A stretch of 64,000 nt of DNA from Gnetum montanum (Eukaryota > Streptophyta > Gnetopsida > Gnetales > Gnetaceae): contig MNCI01004036.1 in assembly GCA_015680685.1 (NCBI GenBank), positions 161,761-225,760 of the forward strand. The letters are read 5' to 3'. The notes beneath the pieces were generated by a model. It searched no databases. It was not told the origin of the DNA and saw only the letters and a list, made by a program, of their open reading frames with translations. A program made the translations under genes and the position numbers. Positions 45,681 through 57,122 of this stretch are shown here, in pieces (the stretch's first letter is position 1; the number at the start of each line of letters is the position of its first letter).

Positions 45681-46046
45681 CTAGTCAAGGTATTGTTGTA
45701 ATGAAATGATATTGATATCTAAATTAGAGTCACAAAAAGCTAGGAAATAACTTTTCTTACCAATTTGAATATCCACCATGGGCCTACTAGGAAGTAATAT
45801 CTTTTTGGAAATATGACCTTCTTTTACTACTTGCATGATCTCCTTTGACATAGTAATGGTCATGACACTATTACCATCAAGTGTCATCATGTTTGACTTG
45901 CTAGATGCTATTAAAGAACTCCTCCCTAAAGGGGATGTTTCACTTTGACAACATTTAGGTAATGATATTAGAACCTCTTCGATGTAGAATCTTGATTTAG
46001 TTGAAGTATTTTCCTCTCCACAAGATGAAAAGGATGGAGGTAACAT
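45681..46046 (-). pseudogene. Element C aspartic protease region
   Basis: An open frame of 121 codons ending KKSYFLAFCDSNLDINIIS, where CDSNL stands in the place of the D-L-G-S type catalytic motif of relatives. It lies between gag and RT. Confidence 0.55.
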
Positions 46047-46059
46047 AGTTCAATAGTAC

Positions 46060-48240
46060 TAATGTTTATGCTTATGAAAAAATTTCTTGCCATGGGACCT
46101 CAAATTTCCCTTCACAATCATATCACCAAGGGTTTGGTAATATTACCCAACCACATACATGGAAGTTAAATAAGCATAGTAGGGTTTGGTAATATTACCC
46201 AACCACATACATAAAAGTTAAATAAGCATAGTAGGAAATATCCTAGAATTTGATTTGTCTTAGCTATAGTTGACTAGGCATCCCAATTTGCATAGGAATA
46301 GGTAATAGAAGTTGTGGTTATTGATAAAACATTTATGAGATAGAATTGATTAATGTAGGTAGGTGTTGCTATGGTGTCATTTGTAGAAATGAATAAGTAC
46401 CGACTTGAAAACCTTGAGAGTAGGATTTTGAGGGAAATGTCATCTTCTATTATGTTAAAGTTGAAGAATTTCATGGAGTAGAAGCCTAAGGATTTGGAGT
46501 TTGCTAACTATTAGAAAGTGCAAGCAATATATTATCAATTCTTTATATCTTTATACTTGCACCATCTCCTACTTTAATGCTCCCAAGAGAATTATTTGAA
46601 CTATAACTAATAAAATTCTTCAATGTGTCTAGCTCGTACTTAGCTTTAAACTCATCTTGATCCTTTGGGTGGGATCCTAAACTAGCCTTTTTCTCTAAAT
46701 TTCACCATCCTCATCCACACTCACCAACTGTGCTAATAAGTGCATATAGAATTTAGATAATTCAATGCCCATAGATCCAACCAATGGGAAAGTGTTATTG
46801 CAAACAAGAGGAGAGGATGACTAGGCCCAACAAATATCAAGGAATGTTGCATCATTCCAAGTTATGCTAGAAATAGGTGAAGGAGCCATAGTTGTGGTTA
46901 TGTAGCACCAAGATGCAATGGAGTAGTTAAAGTTATAATAGATCACATTAAAAAATTGTTTAATGTCTCTATTGTGCCATTGATTGACATTTCTAGAGTA
47001 AGAGATGCTTATTGGTATGTCCATGATTTCTATGGAGCATGAAGACATACTAGACAGATTGCTACAAATAAGACAAGTAGCAACTCCATTCATGGCATTG
47101 TACAAGGTAGAAAAATAAGACAATGAATACTCATAAACTCTACTAGTTATAGCACCATGAAGTATATAAATGGAATGGGTGCTAACATAAGTCTAGTTTT
47201 TATGCCATAAGATCTTACTATGGATGAATTGACACAACTCAAAGTGAATTTCATTGATGAAATGTCCATGAAGAAATTGGCTTTTGCTAACAATGGTTTA
47301 GGAGAAAAGCACTTACATAGATTGGAAGGCTATGTAGACTTAACTCTAGCTCTTCTTTTATTCAAAAAGATCTCCCTCACAAGCTAACATTAGTGAGAAG
47401 ATAAACCTATAGCGAGAAGAATAAGGTTGGTACTTGCGTCTACATTTTGCCTAGTTCATGTTAAGGGCTTCTCACTTAGATACAAATTATACAAAATTCT
47501 AGCCTAGATTTTTCTGAAATCTTGATTGTTCTTTCTTTCCCATCACTTGAAGTTTTAGAATTTCAAAAATCATATTTGCTAAACTCCATTCAAATATTTG
47601 TACCAATTCAAACTTGGCATATTATTGCATAGTTTATGAGTACACACCTCTAGAATAGTATACTTTGCCAAAGTAGGAAGTTCTTCTCATTTGCCTTTTG
47701 ATAAACTTGGAATTGAAGGGCATCGTAGCTTGTCCCATTTCACCAATCATGTGGGCCATGACTAGGTAGCATTGCAAGTTATAAGAATTTGTATAATACT
47801 TATAGGGACCCTTATCACTAAAAGATGAAAAGGCTTCATATAAATCTTTTCTTATGCTCTTGAAGAAAGAGAGCTTTCCCTTACCCTTTCCTTCATACTT
47901 CTTTTTGCATCCAAGTGATACAACTACTTTAGTTGTAGCTTCAACCATTCTACCCTTAATGTTCTTAAGGGTAGTAATCATTCTCTCATTTATTACATCC
48001 CAAACCTGATGTTGTACCCACTTTGGATTTTTCTACATAAGTTAGAGTTTTGGGTATATTCTATGGCTTCTCAGCTCAAAGTCATCTTTAGTAACCTAGA
48101 TTCGACGTCCAACATCCTCCACAACATACTTTTTAGTCTCCATATTTAACTCTTATCAAAAATGACATCTAACATCATTTGTAGCATCATTTTTTGGTTC
48201 TTCTTCTACAAATTTCATTTTTGAGATCCAATGTCATCTC
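46060..48240 (-). pseudogene. Element C gag remnant
   Basis: Minus-strand segments include INERMITTLKNIKGRM, GKGKGKLSFFKSIRKDL and FNSKFIKRQMRRTSYFG (47981-47640). These are placed like the region around the knuckle in element A (LNPKL...APRRLTYP). The Pro/Gln-rich tail to 46060 is decayed. A 52-bp tandem duplication lies at 46131-46234. Confidence 0.5.
46131..46234. repeat. 52-bp tandem duplication
   Basis: 46131-46182 is repeated at 46183-46234 with two or three differences. Confidence 0.85.
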
Positions 48241-48245
48241 CTACA

Positions 48246-48250
48246 TCAAT
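48246..48250 (+). repeat. Target-site duplication TCAAT (left, element D)
   Basis: TCAAT is repeated at 57118-57122 immediately outside the two LTRs. Confidence 0.9.
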
Positions 48251-49056
48251 TGATGAGCAGCAAGGTACCCCTACGCTCAACCATACGAATACAAGTATGT
48301 ACACATGATACGATTGAACTCCGCGGATGGACTACTTGTGGCACCTAAATAGTTATATGTTGATTGTAGTTCATTGTATTTCCACCTGGACTAGTAGTAG
48401 CTTTTTCACGTATGGTTTAGTCCAAAGTGAGGCATATGATGTTGTCCTAATCTCTATGTTACTCTTGATAATTGAAAAGATAAATTGATTAAATTAATAA
48501 TAAGAGTAAAACCTAAATTAGCCTATGGCGATGGTATCTGTCCTTAATCGTTCATACATGTCTTGGACTTCGTGGGATTATTGATGGGTGTGCCAAGTAT
48601 TCACACTTAAACATTCATGATTAAGGTGTACACATTTCACTTAATGGTGGGAAAAGTAAATAACAATAAATTAACTATTAACTAAATAAAAAATTAAATA
48701 ATTAAAACAATGAAATTAATCTAAGTGAATGCTGCAATGATGAAAGTAATCTCAATCTTTATTGCTGGTCATGCAAGTGTCCAAGTACATCACACTCGAA
48801 CAAAGGTGCCATACAATTAAAAAGATCACACTGTGGGCATGCACTGGGAATAACTAGCTTGAAAGAAAGAAACTAAAAACTAAACTACCAAAAGAAAAGA
48901 GCTTTCTAACTCTTTAACAATCTAATAATCTCACTATGCACCTAAGTGCTATATTTATAGGCTAACACAGGAATCATGATATCACGTATATGATATCGTA
49001 TCTAGGCCACGATATCGGGTACTTGACATCGGGGCTTAACAACCCATGATTCATCA
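48251..49056 (-). repeat. 3' LTR of element D
   Basis: 806 bp, TGATGAGCAGCAAGG to GATTCATCA on the plus strand. On the minus strand it carries a GATATC-motif cluster (49030-48970) followed by a TATAAATA box (48959-48951). Confidence 0.9.
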
Positions 49057-49070
49057 TAGCCCCACGACTA
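49057..49070 (-). other. Terminal polypurine tract (element D)
   Basis: The minus strand reads TAGTCGTGGGGCTA immediately before the LTR start TGATGAATC. Confidence 0.75.
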
Positions 49071-52007
49071 AATAAAAACTCATCCTTGAGATAATATAAT
49101 GAGAAATGAGCATCTTAAAAAACATTATGAAGGTATGAAATTATTGACTACTACTAATTAACCATGCAGTAGTGTGGGAACACAAAACTTTAGATACCAA
49201 CACAAAATACAAAATGCAAATGTTGGAACTCATGTGGTTCCTAGAGGTGGTGGCTCCTCCATTGGTGCTTTCGCTTTGTCTAACCCTGTAGGTTTCTGAG
49301 ATTGTTGATAGGTGAGAAGCACCTACAATTTCTCTTCTTTTGTCCAAGGATCATGCATAGTCCATGTTGATGTTCCAATGTTTGATGGAGCTGGCACCTC
49401 CCATGGACATGGCAGCTGTGGAAACATCTGATTTGCTTTGACATACCATGTAGCAAATTGCCATCGTTCCTCCTCATAGGCTATGGATTTGTCTCGTAAT
49501 TCTTGGTAATCTATTAATCATCAAGCCAAGTTTGCTACTACATCTTTTTGGTTGTGGTAGCTTACTTTAACCACTTCTAATTTAGAGTTTGCAACTTCTA
49601 ATTTTTGCAATGTTTTCTTATGTTTAGCAAACTCTATCTCATACTTAGCATAAGTGGCAGCTACCTACTTCTCAAGCTTAGTTCTCGGGTGCCTTGCTAT
49701 TAACATGGCCAAGTTGGCATATTGCAAGTTTGCCAACTCCATGTACTCTATTAAGTGTTGAATCTACAGGTCCCAACTTTTTAGTTCTGCTTGGTGGACA
49801 AAGGCATAAGTATCCAGTACGGCTCACTAGTCGGTGTGTTGAGCACTGAAAGAATTAATGTGAGCCTTAGCCATACCGATCTCCTTTTTGATGATTTCCT
49901 TGTACATTTCCACCTAATCACAGAAGTGTTCTTTTAACTTCTCATGCTTCTTGGCCTCATTTTGCCATGCACTCATCTTTGTTGCTATCTTTTGATGGAT
50001 GGCATAGACCTCCTCCATGGAGAGGGTTCTATTCTCCTTGGCCCAGCGATTCATGTCTTCATTGATCCAAACTAGTTGTTCTCGCATTTGTTGGAATCTT
50101 TCTTTGAGAATGTTCTTTTGTTTCTCAATTGTTATCAACCAAAGATTTTCAGTAGCAAGTAGTTTATTCTCCTCTTGTAAGGCCTTGAGAGCTTTAGCAT
50201 GTGCATACATCTAAGATTGTGCCTTTGAAGCATCCCAATTAGCTTATTCTTTCTCTCTTGTCATGTTTTTATTTTCTTCCAACAATTTATTTAGTTGCTC
50301 AGTTCTGAAAATGTCTAATTGGTCAGATGCAATAAATTGGGAAGGATCCCTTTATTTAGCTTGTAGGGTGATGAGCTTTTCTTACAATCTTTACAACTTT
50401 TCTTCTATGTGCTCGGCCTTAACTTTAGGTATGACCAATTTTCCTTTGGTGGAAATGAGGTTTGATTGTGCTACTATGACATCTTGTGGGATGTCAAACA
50501 AGGATGTCATAACTTTTCCTATTTGCAACAAGCAATCCAAAGCATCCTCATGTTCTGTAGGAGTAATTGAGGGACCGACCAAAACTTGAACATCATGTGC
50601 TCTTGTGAAATATACTAGTGGCATAATAGGGATGTTAAATGATTCTTTGATGTGCTTTGTAACCACCTCTTCTGCACCTACTACTTCTTGGGGCTACATG
50701 ATCACAACCATGGCACCTTCACCAGTTTCCAATATGAGCTGGAAGGATGCGGCATTCCTAGAGATTTGCTGAGACCACTGGGACTCTCCTCCTAAAATCA
50801 ATGAAATATGTCCACTTGTAGGGTTAGCCAAAATAGTGGGTTGTATGACATCATCAATGACCTTGAATAGGTGTTCGACATCATGACTTTCCCAACAGAT
50901 CATCTCAGTGATTGTTTGAAGGTGACTCATAGATGACCGATAGTCTTGTTGCAGCGATGGCGATTGTTGGAGTTACTGGCTTATGGGTTGTGTGCTGAGC
51001 CCCACTTCCTATTGTTGGCTGGGTCCTACCATTTGAAGCATAGTGGGTTCAACTATTTGCTCTTCCTCTTGTTCTAATTGCTCATCAACGTCTTTCCTTG
51101 GCACTGGCAGTTTGAGCAGTTTAGCATATGAAGTGTTTTGGGCTTTTCTAGGAACATCATTCATATAGGCCAAGATTCCAGCATGTCTGCACAACTTCCT
51201 GATAAGATGAGGGAAAGGCAAGACAAGCTTCCCTGTCTTTCTTTCTTTAAATCACCTTAATATTTTCATTAGATATAAATGGGGTAGATTTCCATTAAAT
51301 TTTCCCATCAAAATCGCACTGCCCCGCACCGCATAAGTAGATAATCTGTTTAAACCTTTGGTGGGAAAAATATGATAAGTGTTGATCTTAAAGTAGATCC
51401 TCTCTTTTAGGGTCAATTCTCCATAAACTTTATTCTCTTTTTTGTAAGCCTGTTTCAACTATAATTTTCTTGCGTTTGCGTCTGAGCGAGTGGACAAATG
51501 AGCAACTTTTGGTCCTTTGTTTGGAAGATTTAGGACCTTTGCAATGGCCTTTGCAAAAAAATCAATGGAAAAACCACCTACATTGGCAATAGTACCTTCC
51601 TCCTTGCCATGCTAGAATTGTTATGTTTCACCCAAATACCAATCACCACTTTTCGAGAGAATAGGCCATAGTGGAGATGCCTTAAGTTAAGTCTTCACTT
51701 GTTTAGGGGCAAACTTAGTGAAAGGCCTAAAATTGAGCTCCATGATCATAGTTTCAAAGGTGGACTTCTCCCAAATGGCTTAGAGACATTCAGGGGACAA
51801 TGTAAGATGTTGCCCTGGTTCTGGGGCTCTAACTTCGTCACCTTCTGCATGGCTAGATTGCACTATCGTAGGGGTTTCCTAATGAATGCTGAATGAGTGG
51901 GCCTCCTACTTTGCATGTTTTATGTGAGGTTCTTGGCCTCTACCTCCTCTCGAGCATTTAGTTACTCCTTGGGAAGGTCTCGCTCGATCTCCTCTTTTTG
52001 GGGCCAT
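49071..52007 (-). pseudogene. Element D ORF3
   Basis: It starts at the ATG 52007-52005, directly after a CAG. The N-terminus is basic (MAPKRGDRARPSQG). The middle block (51458-51100: KERIYFKINTYHIFPTKGLN, then LVLPFPHLIRKLCRHAGILA) aligns with element A ORF3 and resembles the 'putative plant transposon protein' domain. A strong coiled coil follows at 50210-49914 (LKALQEENKLLATENLWL). The C-terminus is Pro/His-rich near 49480-49150. Several long segments remain open, fewer stops than in A. No transmembrane or signal sequence is evident. Confidence 0.72.
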
Positions 52008-52018
52008 CTGTAATCACA
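52008..52018 (-). promoter_or_regulatory. Putative splice acceptor at ORF3 start (element D)
   Basis: The minus strand reads TGTGATTACAG followed by the ORF3 ATG. Element A has TGTAATTACAG|ATG. Confidence 0.55.
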
Positions 52019-52491
52019 CAAAAATCATTGTTACTAAGGTTGCATAGAGAAATTTTTAATTAATTCATACCTTACTCATTACCTTAATTAACAATCCATA
52101 ATTGCGTAGTGTAATTTTTAGAGTTAAAAATATTTTTGAGAAGTGGCTCCAAAAGGTGTTATTGTTGACCTTATAATCATTTGGGTGGCCTGGGTGATTG
52201 ATAGAAATTAGCTTAACATTAAAACATTGAATTTCTTACCCCTATAATATCCTTCAGATGATGGAAAATTTCAAAAAAAGTTTGTGCACTTCCCACTACA
52301 ATACTTCCCCATGACTAAGTGGAACACTCTGGGTTTAACTAGGATCAAATGGAATTGAAATCGGAATGTTAGGGAGTGAGCTATTGCGCTTGGAAGATGG
52401 AGATGTAAAGCTCTATGTTACAAAGGAAAATTTCAGCAACTCCCCTAGTGTCAAATGAGAGAAATGAAATTGAAGTCGATGGGGTTGTGAG

Positions 52492-52572
52492 TATATATAG
52501 GTAAGGGATATGTGATATCGCGTACCCAATATCAGGTACCTGGTATCATGTTGGACGTGATATCACGTCCCC
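52492..52572 (-). promoter_or_regulatory. Internal promoter-like module upstream of ORF3 (element D)
   Basis: Read on the minus strand, GATATCACGTCC, GATACCAGGTACC, GATATTGGGTACG and GATATCACATATCC repeat in tandem (52572-52507). A TATATATA box follows (52499-52492). This is the same order as in the LTR promoter (GATATC cluster then TATA), yet it lies about 490 bases upstream of ORF3. Confidence 0.6.
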
Positions 52573-53920
52573 ATCAAAATTCATTGAATGCAAGGATTGA
52601 GTGGGAATAATAAATTTTTGATATGTAATGAAGGATTAGAAATTGAATTGAAAGCTTTGGGATACTTAGAAAATTAATTTTGAGGCACTAGAAGTATGTC
52701 ATGGTGGGATCGTATATGAAAATTTGTGAAATGGGGCTAGGAAGAAGGGTGTATAGTAATTGTTGAGGAACGATTGATTAAAATGACAAGGGAAGGATAG
52801 TGCACTTAGGTAAATGATTGGAGGGTGTAAAATAATGTGTCATGTGCAACAGGGACAAGTTACAGAAGTTACAAAAGTGGGTCCTCCCTAAAGCAGGCTC
52901 TAGCCTATGATGCCCTTGTGGAACCACACCTCTAATGTTTGTAGGCACTAGAGAAGTTGAATGCAATAGATACCTATGAACAAAACACACATGTTAAAAC
53001 CACTGAGTTGAGATAATAACACTACATTACACCAACCATAAGTTATGAACACTCAAATAACGAGATGAGATGGACGCAAAAGGGATCGCAAAAATTGGGA
53101 CATGAGGTTTCTCATGATGGGCACAATGGAATCTTGTGTGTAATTAGTGATTAAATAACCATGTGTCTGTCTTTCCAAGTCCTAGACCAAGTCCATACCA
53201 CATTGTAGTGACATCGCATTGCTTCATCCCATTGACAAATAACCATAAGCCTACTAGAGTTGCAAGGAGTAACATCACTTGGTGTTTTGTTTAAGGGAGG
53301 AGTAGGAGAGGAGTGTCATAATGACTCACTCTCTTTCTTTCTTCTTTATTTTTTTTCATTTTGTGTTTCTTCCTCTCTTTCTTCTCTTTTTTTTGGCTCT
53401 ATGAAGTCACCTATCTTCAGGCATGGGTACATGTCTTTCTAGTAGGATCCACAGAAGCTTATTTAGTGTCATTTGAGTTGCTCTCACTACCATTTTTTGT
53501 TATATCTACAAGGATATAGTTACAACCTTAGCAACACGATAGAACATATGGAAGTAGCCAAAGAGAATCTACAAATCCCCTTGATGTCATACCCTTATCA
53601 TTCCACCTTGGTCCTTTACTCGGCTCTCTAGACACAATGATTATTAAATTATTTATAGTTAGATGATGAAAAAGATTACCATTGTGACTAGAGCATGAAC
53701 CTCTTATTAATGGAATGGGTGGATGGATGCTATCGTCTTAATGTCTGAATAATCAGTCCCTTATGACTAGGAAACATAGAGAAAAACCTCACCTTAATGG
53801 GCAACATGATCAACTTATTCATGGTCAAGACTACAATGGGAAATTGAAAATAACAATTAGAAAAAGTAAAAGAAATAAAGAAATGACAAAAAATCATAAA
53901 ACAAAAAGATAAAATAACAC

Positions 53921-56186
53921 TTAAGGATCCTGGAAATTACAATGGGGGGTGACAACCATGACTAAACATTTGGTCGTGGCTAGGATTAATAAGTGGATGA
54001 ATAGGATCCATGCATGTATGAAACATCCCTAGCCATTGGGTGTCTATTGGTGGTATGATGGATAGCTAGAGAAATCATTGGTCACATACCTAATTATAGA
54101 AAGCATAGTGGGGCAGGTTAGATGACGTGTGTACATTATGAGGGAAATTCGGCCCACTATGGCATCGTTGACTATATGGCAGTATGCATGGATCTGTGTG
54201 TCCCTTCATAGTGGTGAATTCACTAGATCATGTGGATGTTGAATTGTGAGGTGGAGGCCTAGATATAATGATAGGGGTTGTTGATGGAGTTAAGGAAGGT
54301 GTNCACCAGCCTCAACACTTTGCTCCACCATAGTGGGAAAACTCACAAGCTTGGGGAAGACCACCATCTAGCTAGCCACAACCTCCCTGTCCACCAAAAC
54401 CAAACACCTACTATGTTCAACATCCTGTTTCTCCAACTAGTTCTAAATCCTCTATTTCCAATCATCGTTATCACTCTCCTAAGCACCATCAACCCATGTC
54501 CTCTCCTAAGGGTCACCACCTCATACTTCTCATACTTTTCCTCACACTCAGTATTCTCATCCTTCACCGCCTTCTACCTTGCCATCAGATGCATCGGATG
54601 GTTCCGCACCACCATGCCAACTAACGAATGTAACTTGTGTTGCTGCTATTAACAAAAGTAGGTTCCTTCCACAACGTTGGAAGCATCCCTTCTTTAGGCA
54701 TGATTATAAGAAGCAGAATCACACTTNACTCATTATCTATAGTTGAGCCTTTGGCCTCATTCCCCTTAGCCATTCTCCCTGGTTGTTGAACAATGTTCTT
54801 AATTATTTTTGACTTCTGTGCCCTTTTTTTGTTTTGATTGCTAGGTTTATTTTGAATGACCCTCTCCCTAACAACGTCTTCTAAATTCACACTTTGTTCA
54901 TTTGCCTAGATGGTCATCTTATTATGCTTTACCTCAATTTCATCTATCAATTTATGTATTGGCAAAGGTTGGGACTATATCACCCTTTCAGAATTGGTTG
55001 TCTCCTCTTCATTGTGGTTCCAGACCCTTGTTGTTCCTAGAGTTGGGTCCTGCTTAAATGCTTTGGTATTCTCTCATTTAGATAATTCTCTCTCTTCTTT
55101 TGCCACACGCTCTATTAGTTCTTTGACCTAGTGGCCTTAGAGCTTATATAGTTGTCCTTGGGCATACTTTCCAAGGTTCACCCTTGCTTCATTGCTAAGC
55201 CCATCTATAATGTGGAGTATTTTCTCTTTCTCAGAGAACTGATGACTTGGACATTTATTTAGTAAGGCATAGTATCTATCTAGGGCCATGTCCAAGGGTT
55301 CCTGTTGTTCTTGTTTCCACCTTTGGATTTGTCTCCTCAAGGTAGACACTTACTCATAGGTCTGGTATCTTTTAATGAAAAGTTCTAACATTGTTGATCA
55401 TTGTCTAATTGAATTTGGTTCCAATGATCTATACCACACTTTGGCTTTATTGATTAGTATCCTAGGGAAGAGCTTAAGCTTTTTCCATTTGCTGTCCACA
55501 TTGTTGAGCACACAAGCATCATGGAAGGCTTGTAAATGATGTTGTGGATCTAAATCATAGCCCCTAGCAAATTTTGGAATATTATTCAGTTTGAGCTTAG
55601 GTAGTTGACTCTTCTTGTGATGCCTATGAGATATCTTAACGACCTCTACAATGTACGTTAGGCTTTTAGGGACTAACACGGGTTTATCATCGTTAGACAA
55701 GTTGTGATTAAAATCTCTATTTGATTGATGGTGACGATGGGGCTTGTATTCCTGTTGATGACCTTAAGTGTGTTTGTGGATTCAAGTTTTGCTTTTACCT
55801 TGATCCTTTTGTGGAGCTCTATCTCTATACCTACGTTCATCTTCGTTAGAACTAGATGTTGAATTGGAGGGGGAAGATGAAAAGGAGGAACTGGTAGGAT
55901 AGCCATGGCTCCTATAATGTTCCTCATGGTCCCTTAGTTTATCATTTCTAAGTACCAAGGAGGTCTTAGGCCTTGAGTCCTCCCCTAGTTTAGGACTAAT
56001 GTCATCTTCTTCAAGATTATCTACCTCAGGTAAATGTAGTCTTCGAGTGTTGTTAAGATGGCCATGGTCATGAAAAGCCCTTTCATAAGGTGGATTACTC
56101 TAATCTTCTTCATTGTATAATTCATTAGTTCTTTAATGAATAGGTGCACTATGTGAATCATAATCATTTCTATGTGAGTGAGACAT
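53921..56186 (-). pseudogene. Element D gag (contains a misoriented contig)
   Basis: It starts at ATG 56186 (MSHSHRNDYDSHSAP). Capsid-like blocks are LNNIPKFARGYDLDPQHHLQ, INKAKVWYRSLEPNSI and STLRRQIQRWKQEQQEPLDM, then IIDGLSNEARVNLGKYAQGQ. The C-terminal part continues at 54302-53921 on the minus strand. The intervening piece 54304-54726 is present in the opposite orientation between two single Ns. Flipping it restores the order seen in element E. Stops are scattered but long segments are open. Confidence 0.8.
54304..54726. other. 423-bp contig in inverted orientation between single Ns
   Basis: Single Ns lie at 54303 and 54727. The enclosed sequence aligns in plus orientation with element E 61380-61740, while both flanks align with E in minus orientation. 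This is best explained as a scaffolding error. Confidence 0.8.
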
Positions 56187-56292
56187 TGTTGTTAATTCGT
56201 GGTGTGTGTTTGAATACTTTTTGAAAGATATATCATTAATACCCTTGTGCAGCGATCTTATGTGATACAATTAATCTAGATAACTAGCACCA

Positions 56293-56310
56293 TCCCCAGC
56301 AACAACGATA
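56293..56310 (-). other. Primer-binding site, tRNA-Asp type (element D)
   Basis: The minus strand reads TATCGTTGTTGCTGGGGA against TGGCGCCGTTGCCGGGGA: five differences, four of them transitions. Confidence 0.7.
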
Positions 56311-56311
56311 A

Positions 56312-57117
56312 TGATGAGTGGTGAGGTATCCTTATGCTCAAATATATGAATACGAGAATGTACGCACAATCTAGGAAAACTCCGCAGATGGACTAGTTAT
56401 GGCACCTAGATAATTATACGTTGATCGCAGTTTTTTGTCTTCCCGCTTGGACTAGTAGTAGCTTTGTCACGTATGGTTTAGTCCAGAGTGAGGCATATGA
56501 TGTTGTCTTAATCTCTATGTTACTCCTAATAATGGAAAAGATAAATTGATTAAATTAATAATAGGAGCAAAAACTAAATTAGCCTATGGCGATGGTATTT
56601 GTCCTTAACCATCTGTACATGTCTTGAACTTTGTGGGATTACTGCTAGGCGTGCCAAGTATTCACACTTAAATGTTTGTGATTAAGGCATACACATTTTG
56701 GTTAATGGTGGGAAAAGTAAATAACAATAAATCAACTGTTAACTAAAGAAGACATTAAATAATTAAAATGATGAAATTAATCTAAGTGAATGTTGCAATC
56801 ATGAAAGTAATCTCAATCTTTATTGTCAGTCATGCATGTGTTCAAATATGTTACACTCGAATAAAGGTGCTATATAATTACAAGCATCACACTACAGGCA
56901 TGCACTGGGAATAACTAGCTTGGAAGAAAGAAACTAAAAACTAAACTACTAAAAGAAAATAACTTTCTAACTCTTTAATGATCTAATAATCTTGCTGTGT
57001 GCCTGAGTGCTATATCTATAGGCTAACACAGGAATCATGATATCGTGTATACGATATCATATCCAAGCTGCGATATCGTGTACCCGATATTGGGGCTTGG
57101 CAACCCGCGATTCATCA
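56312..57117 (-). repeat. 5' LTR of element D
   Basis: 806 bp, TGATGAGTGGTGAGG to GATTCATCA on the plus strand. The GATATC cluster is at 57030-57095. It is paired with 48251-49056. Confidence 0.9.
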
Positions 57118-57122
57118 TCAAT

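Larger units (their letters stand above)
36278..48240 (-). mobile_element. Element C: Athila-like element interrupted by insertion P
   Basis: This is a minus-strand pol region in normal order: gag remnant (about 48190-46100), protease, RT (44880-44639 then 40448-39870), RNase H, integrase to 38123, an internal polypurine-like tract and a post-pol spacer. Neither LTR can be assigned within the window. It is cut at the left by the element A insertion and at the right by element D. All frames are degenerate. Confidence 0.78.
52008..53920 (-). other. Element D spacer between gag and ORF3
   Basis: Non-coding except for the promoter-like module. It aligns over its length with 62182-63999 of element E (for example, the segment at 53505-53590 is the reverse complement of 62560-62640). 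Confidence 0.7.
48251..57117 (-). mobile_element. Element D: complete pol-less Athila-derived element (gag + ORF3)
   Basis: 8,867 bp with two 806-bp LTRs, a TCAAT duplication, a tRNA-Asp-type primer site, gag (56186 to 53921), a spacer with an internal promoter-like module, ORF3 (52007 to about 49070) and a terminal polypurine tract. No protease, RT, RNase H or integrase sequence is present between gag and ORF3. The gag C-terminus is followed directly by the post-pol type spacer. Element E has the same gag-to-spacer structure, so this is a family trait, not a private deletion. LTRs differ by roughly 20 percent by eye, hence old. Confidence 0.9.

Noticed and set aside
54278-54652. 124-codon plus-strand frame in element D
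   Set aside because: It exists only because a gag contig is inverted between two single Ns, and it runs through an N.
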